Source of the DNA: Truepera sp.
GTDB taxonomy: Bacteria > Deinococcota > Deinococci > Deinococcales > Trueperaceae
Assembly: GCA_032027045.1 (NCBI GenBank)
Contig: JAVSMU010000001.1
Span: forward strand, 810,646 to 874,645
Direction: 5' to 3'
DNA length: 64,000 nt
The position numbers and the translations under genes were made by a program. Under the pieces are notes generated by a model. It did not search any database. It was not told where the DNA came from and was given only the letters and a program-made list of their open reading frames with translations. Positions 34,932-42,455 of this stretch are shown here, one piece after another (positions within the stretch are counted from its first letter, which is position 1; each line of letters begins with the position of its first letter).

Positions 34932-36625
34932 CGGATGGCGCTGTTCGGGGTGGCGCTCGTTGCCGCACCGTGGTCGACGGCAGGCTCGCCGAGTGCCGAG
35001 GAGCGCTCGACGGCGGCCCTGATGAAGCCCGTGAAGGGCGGGCTCGGCCGCATCAGGCGCGACTTGAACTCGGGGTGCGACTGCAGGCCGAGGAAGAACG
35101 GGTGGCCCCTCAGCTCGATGGATTCGACGAGGCCGCGCCCACGGCCGGCCATCCCGGGAGTCACGCCGCCGACCACCAGCCCGGCGGCCACGAGGCGGTC
35201 GACGTACGCGGGGTTCACCTCGTAGCGGTGCCGGTGGCGTTCGTACACCGTCGGCAACTGGGCGCCCGACTCGGCGTAGAGGCGGCCAACCAGGCTGTCG
35301 GCGACTACCTCCATCGGCCAGCTGCCCAGTCGCATGGTGCCGCCCATGCCGGCCACTTCGAGCTGCTCCGGCATCAGGTCTATCACCGGCTCCGGCGTGT
35401 ACTGGTCGAACTCGGTCGAGTTGGCGCCGGACAACCCGGCGACGTGGCGCGCGAACTCGATGACCGCGACCTGCATGCCGAGGCATATGCCCAGGTAGGG
35501 GACGAGCCGTTCACGTGCCACCCGGGCGGCACGAACCTTGCCCTCTATGCCCCTGACGCCGAAGCCGCCCGGCACCAGGATGCCGTCGAAGTCCGCCAGC
35601 CTCTCGACCTCGGCGTCGACCAGGTCCTCCGCGTTGACCCAGTGGATGTCCACGGCCGCGTGGTTCGCGGTGCCGGCGTGCTTGAGGGCTTCCATGAGGC
35701 TGAGGTAGGCGTCGGGCATGGCCACGTACTTGCCGACCACCGCGATGCTGACGTGCCTTTGAGGCTGGCGCAGCACGCGCACCGCCTCTTGCCAGGCGCG
35801 CAGCTCCGGCGTGACCTTCTCCAGGTGAAGCATCTCCTCGATGAAACGGCCGACGCCCTGCTGTTCGAGCATCTCGGGCACGGCGTAGACGTAGTCGGCG
35901 TCGTACGCGTTGAATACCGCGGCCTCCTCGACGTTCGAGAACAGCGCGATCTTGTGCCTCCCGCCCTCGGGCACCGCCTGCTGTGAGCGCAGGACCAGTG
36001 CATCGGGTTGGATGCCCACGCCGCGCAGCGTGGCGACCGAGTGCTGGGTCGGTTTCGTCTTGTGCTCCTCGCTGGTGCCGAGGTACGGCACGAGGGTCAC
36101 GTGGATGTAGAGCGTGTTCTCGCGCCCCTGCTCGAAGCGGATCTGCCGGATGGCCTCGAGGAACGGCAGCGACTCGATGTCGCCCACCGTTCCGCCGACC
36201 TCCACCAAGACGAGTTCGGCGTCGGCGGCGTCGCCCGCCGCGAAGATGCGCCGCTTTATCTCGTCGGTCACGTGCGGAATGACCTGGACCGTCTGCGAGA
36301 GGTAGGCGCCGCGGCGCTCCTGCTCGATGACGCTCAGGTACACCTGCCCGGTGGTGACGTTGTTCTCGCGGCCGAGGTCGACGTCGAGGAAGCGCTCGTA
36401 GGTGCCGATGTCGAGGTCGGTCTCGGCGCCGTCGTCGGTGACGAAGACTTCGCCATGCTCGTAAGGCCGCATGGTCCCCGCGTCCACGTTCACGTACGGG
36501 TCTATCTTCACGGCCGTCACCCGGTAGCCGCGCGCACGGAGTAACGCCCCGATGCTCGAGGTCGTGATGCCCTTCCCAAGGCTGGAGACCACCCCACCGG
36601 TCACGAAGATGTACTTACGGTTCAT
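34928..36625 (-). CDS. pyrG: CTP synthase
   Basis: A 565-residue enzyme that aminates UTP to CTP with ATP and glutamine. The synthetase domain opens with KYIFVTGGVVSSLGKGITTSS and has the CTP/UTP site region DPYVNVDAGTMRPYEHGEVFVTDDG. The glutaminase domain has the nucleophile in GICLGMQVAVIEF and the His-Glu in SHPEFKSR. About 20 residues after the domain form a polar tail. ATG 36625 has AAGGTGA upstream. First gene of the pyrG-udk-DUF5693-csaB unit, divergent from gmk. Confidence 0.97.
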   Translation of the reverse strand: MNRKYIFVTGGVVSSLGKGITTSSIGALLRARGYRVTAVKIDPYVNVDAGTMRPYEHGEVFVTDDGAETDLDIGTYERFLDVDLGRENNVTTGQVYLSVIEQERRGAYLSQTVQVIPHVTDEIKRRIFAAGDAADAELVLVEVGGTVGDIESLPFLEAIRQIRFEQGRENTLYIHVTLVPYLGTSEEHKTKPTQHSVATLRGVGIQPDALVLRSQQAVPEGGRHKIALFSNVEEAAVFNAYDADYVYAVPEMLEQQGVGRFIEEMLHLEKVTPELRAWQEAVRVLRQPQRHVSIAVVGKYVAMPDAYLSLMEALKHAGTANHAAVDIHWVNAEDLVDAEVERLADFDGILVPGGFGVRGIEGKVRAARVARERLVPYLGICLGMQVAVIEFARHVAGLSGANSTEFDQYTPEPVIDLMPEQLEVAGMGGTMRLGSWPMEVVADSLVGRLYAESGAQLPTVYERHRHRYEVNPAYVDRLVAAGLVVGGVTPGMAGRGRGLVESIELRGHPFFLGLQSHPEFKSRLMRPSPPFTGFIRAAVERSSALGEPAVDHGAATSATPNSAIR

Positions 36626-36866
36626 GGCTCACCTTCTCGGGACTCAATGCTAGCATCCGTGCTGCTCGTGCCAGTCAGGGAAGAGGCGTCAGGGCCACGC
36701 ATGGTAGAGTCGCGCCCGACCGCGTTTCGAGGCGCGGAGGCGCAGAAGCTCGAGGCGTAGGCGCTGGCGCTCGTGGCGCGGACGTGCTCAGGTGCGAGGC
36801 GCTTACGCTAACGTTCGATGCGATCGCGCTGACGGTGGACGTTCGTCGAGGAGGCTCCGGCTGCTG

Positions 36867-37550
36867 GTGAACCAGGACGAGAACGAGGTGGCCGAGCCAC
36901 GCGCCGGTGGCGCGGCCGGCGGGCAACCGCCCGGGATACTCTTCGTGATGACCGGCGCTTCCGGCGTGGGGAAGGACACCATCCGGACCGCTGCCGCGCC
37001 CTTCTTGGCCAACGTGTACTACTCCATCTCGGCGACCACCCGCGGACGCCGCCCCGGAGAGGAGAACGGGGTCCAGTACTACTTCCTGACCAGGGAGGCC
37101 TTCGAGCGCATGATCGCCGAGAAGGCGCTGCTCGAGTACGCGGATTACGTGGGCGACTACTACGGCACGCCGGAGGCGGCCGTCCGCGAGGCCCTCGACC
37201 GGGGACAGGACGTGCTCTTGGAACTCGAGCTGGCCGGAGCGCGGCAGGTCAAGCAGCGGATGCCGGAAGCGGTCATGCTGTTCATCGTCCCACCCTCGCT
37301 GCAAGAGCTCGAGCGGCGCTTGAGGGGCCGCGGCACCGACAGCGAGGAGAAGATCCAGAAGCGGCTGGCGCGGGCCAGGGAAGAGATCCGTGCAGTGCGG
37401 GAGTTCGACTACTTCATAGTCAACGACGACTTGCCGCGGGCCGTCCTCGAGTTCGAGTCGGTGATCCGCGCTGAGCGGGCCCGAGCCAAGCGGGTGACCG
37501 ACGAGCACATTGCGGAGTTCCTGCGCACCGGGTCGGCTACCGGCGGCTGA
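36867..37550 (+). CDS. gmk: Guanylate kinase
   Basis: A 227-residue kinase turning GMP into GDP. The GMP-binding segment SATTRGRRPGEENGVQYYFLT and YADYVGDYYGTP are canonical. The P-loop reads GASGVGKDT, with Asp where Ser, Thr or Gly is usual. I start at GTG 36867 (MNQDENEVAEP..), which leaves a 20-residue polar extension; a GAGGAGG lies 12 nt upstream. A short GTG frame (36835-36870) ends in a TGA overlapping this GTG, so coupling to a micro-ORF is possible. rpoZ follows, as in many bacteria. Confidence 0.93.
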   Translation: MNQDENEVAEPRAGGAAGGQPPGILFVMTGASGVGKDTIRTAAAPFLANVYYSISATTRGRRPGEENGVQYYFLTREAFERMIAEKALLEYADYVGDYYGTPEAAVREALDRGQDVLLELELAGARQVKQRMPEAVMLFIVPPSLQELERRLRGRGTDSEEKIQKRLARAREEIRAVREFDYFIVNDDLPRAVLEFESVIRAERARAKRVTDEHIAEFLRTGSATGG

Positions 37551-37671
37551 CGCCCGACTCACCCCGCCGCTGCGTGGTTCGCGGTAACATCCGAGGTCGT
37601 CGCGGGCGCCGGCCGGCCCGTACCCGTGATTCTGAACGCCGCCGCGGCCCACGCCGCGCTTGGAGGACCCA

Positions 37672-37977
37672 ATGGCTCAAGAAGGTTACGACAAACTCAT
37701 CGCGCTCACCGACTCGCGTTACCGGCTATCGATGATCGTCGCCAGGCGCGCCGCGCAGCTCAAGATGGGGATCCCGACGGTGCTCGAGCCCGGGACGCTG
37801 TCCAACCTGGAGAACAGCGTGACGGTCGCCATGAAGGAACTCGAGACGGACGCGGGCATCAAGTGGGGCGACGACCTGCCCCCCGCAGAGGAGTTCAAGC
37901 GCCTCGTCGAGGTTCGCAGGCCCGACCCGATAAGCACTCTGAGCGCCACGCCGTTCGACGACGACGAGGAAGACTGA
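37672..37977 (+). CDS. rpoZ: DNA-directed RNA polymerase omega subunit
   Basis: A 101-residue omega subunit, which helps fold beta-prime and contributes to the ppGpp site. The core DKLIALTDSRYRLSMIVARRAAQL matches the family, with a C-terminal acidic tail DDDEED. ATG 37672 has GGAGG 5 nt upstream, which rules out the earlier GTG in frame. It is placed between gmk and argR, consistent with a gmk-rpoZ unit. Confidence 0.94.
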   Translation: MAQEGYDKLIALTDSRYRLSMIVARRAAQLKMGIPTVLEPGTLSNLENSVTVAMKELETDAGIKWGDDLPPAEEFKRLVEVRRPDPISTLSATPFDDDEED

Positions 37978-38068
37978 GGGCCGACGCCGCGCTCACGCCC
38001 GCCCGCCTTGCGCTCCTAGCGCTCCTAGCCAACTTCCCTTGTCCAGCGTCGGATATGTTGCCGGATGC

Positions 38069-38074
38069 TAGGAT
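38069..38074 (+). promoter_or_regulatory. -10 box (TAGGAT) upstream of argR
   Basis: TAGGAT ends 8 nt before ATG 38083, inside an AT-richer stretch. No ribosome site follows, so the message is probably leaderless. Confidence 0.4.
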
Positions 38075-38082
38075 GATTATGC

Positions 38083-38541
38083 ATGGCGAGCAAAGAATAC
38101 CGTCAACGCCTCATCGCTGAACTGGTCGAGAACGAGTTCATCTCGACCCAAGCCGAGATAGCAGAGAGACTCGCTCAGAGCGGCATAAATGTCACGCAGG
38201 CGACCGTCAGCCGCGACGTGAGCGAGCTGCGGTTGGTGCGGGTCCCCTCCGGCCGCGGCCGCCATCGCTACAGCGCCACGCCGATGGTCATGCAAGTGGA
38301 CGTCGAGCGTGAGCTGAGTGACCGCTTCCGGCTGTTCGTGCGGCACTTAGACCGCGGCGAGAACATCATCGTCATCAGCACCGACGAGGGTCACGCCTCG
38401 GGCGTGGCCTTCGTGATCGACAAGCTCGAGCGCGAGGAGATCGTCGGGACGCTCGCCGGGCAGAACGCCATCCTGGTCGTGGCGCGTACGGTCGCTGCCG
38501 CAGAGTCCCTCTTGGAAGGCTTCGAGCGCCTGCTCAACTGA
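38083..38541 (+). CDS. argR: Arginine repressor ArgR
   Basis: A 152-residue ArgR/AhrC. The N-terminal winged helix has the Ser-Arg pair that contacts DNA in TQATVSRDVSELRLVRV. The C-terminal domain, which makes hexamers and binds arginine, has GTLAGQNAILVVARTVAAAESLL, including the GT-A-D/N type loop near 127-131. The family Asp pair that binds arginine is not obvious here (GTLAGQNAILV rather than GTIAGDDT), so ligand response may differ. No arg gene is in the window. Start ATG 38083 agrees with the family N-terminus. Confidence 0.92.
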   Translation: MASKEYRQRLIAELVENEFISTQAEIAERLAQSGINVTQATVSRDVSELRLVRVPSGRGRHRYSATPMVMQVDVERELSDRFRLFVRHLDRGENIIVISTDEGHASGVAFVIDKLEREEIVGTLAGQNAILVVARTVAAAESLLEGFERLLN

Positions 38542-38601
38542 GGCCTGGCCTGGTTCCCGGCTCATGGGGGCGTGCTAGCCTGGGGCACTCTGGAGGAACA
38601 G

Positions 38602-40929
38602 ATGCCCCGTCCCAACCGACGTTTGTTGCATGCTTTATTCGCCGCCATCGCCGTGGCGGTCGCGCCATTCACCGCCGCCTCGGCGGCGTCCCTCGCGGTC
38701 CACCCCTTCGCGAGCGACGACCCGTTGCTCGGCATGGCCATATCCAGCGAGCTGGCCGCGTCGTTCGGCGGCATGGACGTCGTGATCGGCCCGGAGGTCG
38801 CGGCCGGCGCCGTCCCACCCGTCATGGCTAGTGGAGGCTTCATCGGCCTGACGCGCGTGATCGGCGCCGACCCGATGTACGGTCCCGCCGGTCCGGACCT
38901 GCTCCGGGGCGGTCTAGGAGTGGACGTCGCGGTGTCGGGCCGCGTGCTGGTGCTGGATGACAGCTACCGCCTGGAACTCGTGGTGGCGGGCCCGGGTGGC
39001 GTCACCAACGCCACGGTGGAAGAGCCGCACGGCAGACGTGATCGGATCGTTGCGCTGGCAGCGCGCGTGGTCGCCAAGGCGTTCGCCGGCCCTGTCTCTC
39101 CCACACCACCCGATTCGCCCCCCCTGGACGGGGCGTACGCGACCTACATGACGGCGCTCGTTTACGCCAGCGGCGGGCTGACCGATGACGCCGCCTCGCT
39201 ATTGGCCAGCGTCCCCAGCGGTGAGCTGCCCGCGCGCGGCCTGCGCCTGGAGGAGGACCTCGTCGCCGCTGCCGACCTCGCGTCCGCGGACGACCTCGCC
39301 TCCACCACGCGCCGGCTGCGCAGGGCGCTCCTAAGCCTCGGAGTGGACTCTTTCGACGCCGACGCCTCGTACGGGGCGTTCCAAGCGATCGTCAACGACA
39401 CGGGTCTGCCCGTCGCGGGAGCGTGGGCCGCGGTGCTGGCCGCCAGCGTCGGCGATTACGCCACCGCCGCGAGCGACCTGCAGACGGTAACGGCCACCGG
39501 CTCGTACGGCTACGGCCGGGCGCTAGATGCGTCGCTGGCGTGGGCGCAAGGCGACACCGATGCGGCGTTGGCCAAGGTCGACTCCGTGACGGAAGGTGCC
39601 GCCGCGCTGCTAGGCGCGTCCATCGTCGCTCAGATGGCGCAGGACCCCGCCCGCGAGACTGCCGCGTTGAACGCGCTCACTCGCGCAGCGCCGTTCCTGA
39701 CGTACCCCTTCGAGCGTCTGTCCTTCCTCGCGTTCGACCGGGGCGACGCCCTGGCGGCGGCAGAGGCGCTACTGCCGGCCGTGGAGCTCGACCCCGAGTC
39801 CGACCTCTACTGGACCAACCTCGGCTGGGCGTACTACCTGCTCGGCTTCTTGGACCGAAGCGAGGAGGCCTCGAACCGAGCCGTGGAGCTCGACGCCAAC
39901 CAGTACATCGCGCGCTACAACCTCGGCCTCGTGTACAGCGTGACGGGTCGACTGACGCAGGCCATCGAGGCGTACGACCGCGCCATCGGCCTCGACCCGG
40001 GCGTCGACGACGAGGCCGTTAAGGACCTGGAGAAGGCCGTGCAGGAACACCCCGGGGCCGTGGTGGCGGTCCACTACTCGCTCGGCTACCTCTACGACGC
40101 CGAGGGCCGCCGCGACGATGCCCGGAGGCAGCTCCGCACTTTCGTGCGCCTGGCCGGGGCGGCAGGGGACTACGCAGACTTCGTGAGCGCCGCGCGTGAG
40201 CGCTTGGTGGCGCTCGATGCGCCGCCCCCGCCCCTCGAGATCCTGGGCAAGGTGGTGCCCAGGCTGGGGGTCCGCGGCCCCGAAGCGGAGCCCTTCCACC
40301 CGGGCGACCGCGTGTTTCCCGTTTTCGAGGTGAGCACCCCGGGCGAGCAGCTCCCCAACAAGCTGAACGTCACCCTTACCCTCACCGACCCGGGCGGCAA
40401 GGCGACGGCGACGGCGAGCGGCGAGATCGTGGTGCCGAGTGGCGCCGTCGGCTACGTCATCGACTCGCTCGGCATAGACGTCCCGGAGGACGCCTCCGCC
40501 GGAACTTACACGCTGGCGGTCACGGTCGACGGCATCGACGGCACGCACGTCGAAGACTCGACCTCGCTCGAGGTGGACGGGCTCCCCGACACGCTGCGCC
40601 AACTCCTGAGCCGCGGCGTGGTGATGACGTCCCTGAGCACCTCCACCCCCCTCTACAGCGTCAAGGACCTCGGGGCGCCAGGACGGCTCGTCTCGAGCCT
40701 CCTGGAGGAACTGGCCTCCGGCGCCGCGGCCGCCGAGTCGGCGCTGCCGACGGTGACGGACGGCCGCTTCGCTGGACTCACGGGTGGGGAGCTGTTCAGC
40801 ACGAGTACGGCCGAGGACGTGGAGGACTACCTCGCCTACTTGATCGCGAGCGGTGTCAGCGATTACCGCTTCGTCTTCGTCGACGGCTACGCTCAGTGGG
40901 CGCTGGACGGAGCTCCCACCAAGGAGTGA
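38602..40929 (+). CDS. Large secreted TPR protein with C-terminal beta domain
   Basis: A 775-residue exported protein. Residues 1-30 are a signal peptide (LLHALFAAIAVAVAPFTAASA). Residues 30-180 are an alpha/beta region (ASLAVHPFASDDPLLGMAISSELA..) reminiscent of a periplasmic binding fold. About 190-510 are Ala/Leu-rich helical repeats that become clear TPRs (LYWTNLGWAYYLLGFLDRSEEASNRAVELD, YNLGLVYSVTGRLTQAIEAYDRAI). From about 545 a beta-sandwich segment (FPVFEVSTPGEQLPNKLNVTLTLTDPGG) looks immunoglobulin-like. ATG 38602 has GGAGGAACAG directly before it. Family unknown to me; probably an envelope scaffold. Confidence 0.8.
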   Translation: MPRPNRRLLHALFAAIAVAVAPFTAASAASLAVHPFASDDPLLGMAISSELAASFGGMDVVIGPEVAAGAVPPVMASGGFIGLTRVIGADPMYGPAGPDLLRGGLGVDVAVSGRVLVLDDSYRLELVVAGPGGVTNATVEEPHGRRDRIVALAARVVAKAFAGPVSPTPPDSPPLDGAYATYMTALVYASGGLTDDAASLLASVPSGELPARGLRLEEDLVAAADLASADDLASTTRRLRRALLSLGVDSFDADASYGAFQAIVNDTGLPVAGAWAAVLAASVGDYATAASDLQTVTATGSYGYGRALDASLAWAQGDTDAALAKVDSVTEGAAALLGASIVAQMAQDPARETAALNALTRAAPFLTYPFERLSFLAFDRGDALAAAEALLPAVELDPESDLYWTNLGWAYYLLGFLDRSEEASNRAVELDANQYIARYNLGLVYSVTGRLTQAIEAYDRAIGLDPGVDDEAVKDLEKAVQEHPGAVVAVHYSLGYLYDAEGRRDDARRQLRTFVRLAGAAGDYADFVSAARERLVALDAPPPPLEILGKVVPRLGVRGPEAEPFHPGDRVFPVFEVSTPGEQLPNKLNVTLTLTDPGGKATATASGEIVVPSGAVGYVIDSLGIDVPEDASAGTYTLAVTVDGIDGTHVEDSTSLEVDGLPDTLRQLLSRGVVMTSLSTSTPLYSVKDLGAPGRLVSSLLEELASGAAAAESALPTVTDGRFAGLTGGELFSTSTAEDVEDYLAYLIASGVSDYRFVFVDGYAQWALDGAPTKE

Positions 40930-40963
40930 CCCGACGGCCGGTGTAGGCCGCCCGGCGCTAGCC

Positions 40964-42319
40964 TCAGCCGGTGCCGAAGAGGCGGTGGAAGATGCGAAAG
41001 CCCGCTATGTAGGTGCCGGACGCGGAGCCCAAGGTCGTGAGGATGAAGACCAGGAGGACGCGCGCCGCACGGTTGCGCCACCAACCGGAGACCTTGGTGA
41101 CGTCGTGCCTCAGCGCCTCGAAGTCGCCGACGTTGGGCCTCCTCAGCCATAACTCCGTACCGGCGGCGACGAAGCCCACGCCGATCAGCGGGTTGAGGGC
41201 CGTGAAGGGCGAGGCCGCGGCGGCCACCAGGATCGTGAGGGGGTGCGCGAGCGCTATCGTGGCGCCGACGGCGCTCAGCACCAGGTGGATGAGGGTCCAA
41301 TCCGTCAGCAGCGTCAGGCCGACGTCGGCACTGCGCGAGAAGCCGACCACGAACCCGGCGACGATGATGGCTACGATCACCCAGGGAAGCGCCTTCGCGA
41401 CCTTGCTGGGCGGCGGCACGGCCTCCAGGCGGGCGCTGGCATCGGCGGCGCCCGCCTCCGGCTCCCGCAGCCCGGCAGCGACGCCCTTGAGGTGACCCGC
41501 GCCCATCACGACGAGGACATCCTTGTGCCCCGGCCCCTGCTGGAGGAGCTTCGAGACCATGTACTCGTCGCGCTCGGCGATGAGCGGCCGGTAGATCTTT
41601 TCGCTCTTCGCCGCGAACTCGGTGAAGGTAGATTCGAGGATGTCGCCTTCCTTCAGGGCCTCGATGTCCTCCTCGGAGATCTTCTCGGTGCTGAACGCCG
41701 ACGCTAGCAGGCCGCCGAACAGCGTGATCCTCTGCCACCAGGGCACGTTGGCGTATACGCGCCTCAGGGTCACCCCGATATCGCGATCGACCAGCAAGAC
41801 GGGGAGATTCCTCTGCCCGGCTGCCTTGATGGCGGCCTTCATCTCCGCTCCGGGCTCCACCCCGAACTGCTCTGCCATCCGCTGCTGGAAGGCGGAAAGG
41901 GCGAGGTTGACGGCGAGCATCGCCGCCTTACCCTCCCGCAGGACCTTGAACAGGTCCATCTTGGAGTACGCGTCGGGATCGGTGAGTGCGCGGTAGCGAC
42001 CCGCGTCGAGCTCGATGGCGACGGCGTCGAACCGGCCCCCCTCGATCATGTCCGTGACGGCGGCGGCGCTGGACTTCGAGACGTGAGCCGTGCCCAACAG
42101 CGTGTAGCGCACGCCCCCTTGCGTCACGAAATCAAGCGGCTGGTCGCCCGCCAGCGCACGTAACTCGGCCTCGGTGGGCGGCTCGGTGGCCGGGCCGGCT
42201 CCGGCCGTGGCCCCGGGCGTTCCGCCGGGCACTTCGCCGGCCCGTTCGTCCGCCCCGTCGCCCCCGGCGGAGGAGGTCGTCTCGGGAGCGTCGTCGGCGG
42301 CGCTAGACTCATCTCGCAT
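40964..42319 (-). CDS. TraB/PrgY-family membrane protein
   Basis: A 451-residue TraB-domain protein. Residues 1-55 are Asp/Gly/Pro-rich and disordered. The TraB domain opens with YTLLGTAHVSKSSAAAVTDMI, has AIELDAGRYRAL, and closes with VVMGAGHLKGVAAGL; these Gly-His and Glu-containing motifs are conserved in a superfamily with proposed metalloprotease-like activity. Four or five membrane helices follow at about 310-450. Family members in Enterococcus (PrgY) block peptide pheromone, but the role in most bacteria is unknown. ATG 42319 has TAGACT 6 nt upstream. Divergent from the histidine kinase unit. Confidence 0.88.
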   Translation of the reverse strand: MRDESSAADDAPETTSSAGGDGADERAGEVPGGTPGATAGAGPATEPPTEAELRALAGDQPLDFVTQGGVRYTLLGTAHVSKSSAAAVTDMIEGGRFDAVAIELDAGRYRALTDPDAYSKMDLFKVLREGKAAMLAVNLALSAFQQRMAEQFGVEPGAEMKAAIKAAGQRNLPVLLVDRDIGVTLRRVYANVPWWQRITLFGGLLASAFSTEKISEEDIEALKEGDILESTFTEFAAKSEKIYRPLIAERDEYMVSKLLQQGPGHKDVLVVMGAGHLKGVAAGLREPEAGAADASARLEAVPPPSKVAKALPWVIVAIIVAGFVVGFSRSADVGLTLLTDWTLIHLVLSAVGATIALAHPLTILVAAAASPFTALNPLIGVGFVAAGTELWLRRPNVGDFEALRHDVTKVSGWWRNRAARVLLVFILTTLGSASGTYIAGFRIFHRLFGTG

Positions 42320-42325
42320 GCCCGA

Positions 42326-42331
42326 AGTCTA
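42326..42331 (-). promoter_or_regulatory. -10 box (TAGACT) for leaderless TraB-family gene
   Basis: TAGACT on the minus strand, 6 nt before ATG 42319, no ribosome site. Confidence 0.5.
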
Positions 42332-42389
42332 CCCTCAGGCGGCCGTTCCCGCCGCGGGGCTACCCGCAGCGCAGGCGGACCGCCCCGAC

Positions 42390-42395
42390 TAGAAT
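42390..42395 (+). promoter_or_regulatory. -10 box (TAGAAT) for the leader ORF and histidine kinase
   Basis: TAGAAT ends 6 nt before ATG 42402, the start of the 17-codon leader ORF. It is the best -10 match in the divergent gap. Confidence 0.5.
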
Positions 42396-42401
42396 CGGGG
42401 C

Positions 42402-42455
42402 ATGAGATCGCTCCCCCGCGAACGAGCCGCCCCCTCCACTTCGGCAGTCACATGA
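42402..42455 (+). CDS. Leaderless 17-codon ORF overlapping the histidine kinase start
   Basis: MRSLPRERAAPSTSAVT, stop TGA at 42453-42455. The ATG follows a TAGAAT box by 6 nt, the same geometry as the leaderless genes in this window. Its stop overlaps the ATG of the kinase as ATGA, and the kinase itself lacks a Shine-Dalgarno site, so the kinase is probably translated by coupling to this short ORF. The peptide is basic, with no hydrophobic segment. It may be only a ribosome-loading device or a true leader peptide. It is too short for family assignment. Confidence 0.5.
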   Translation: MRSLPRERAAPSTSAVT

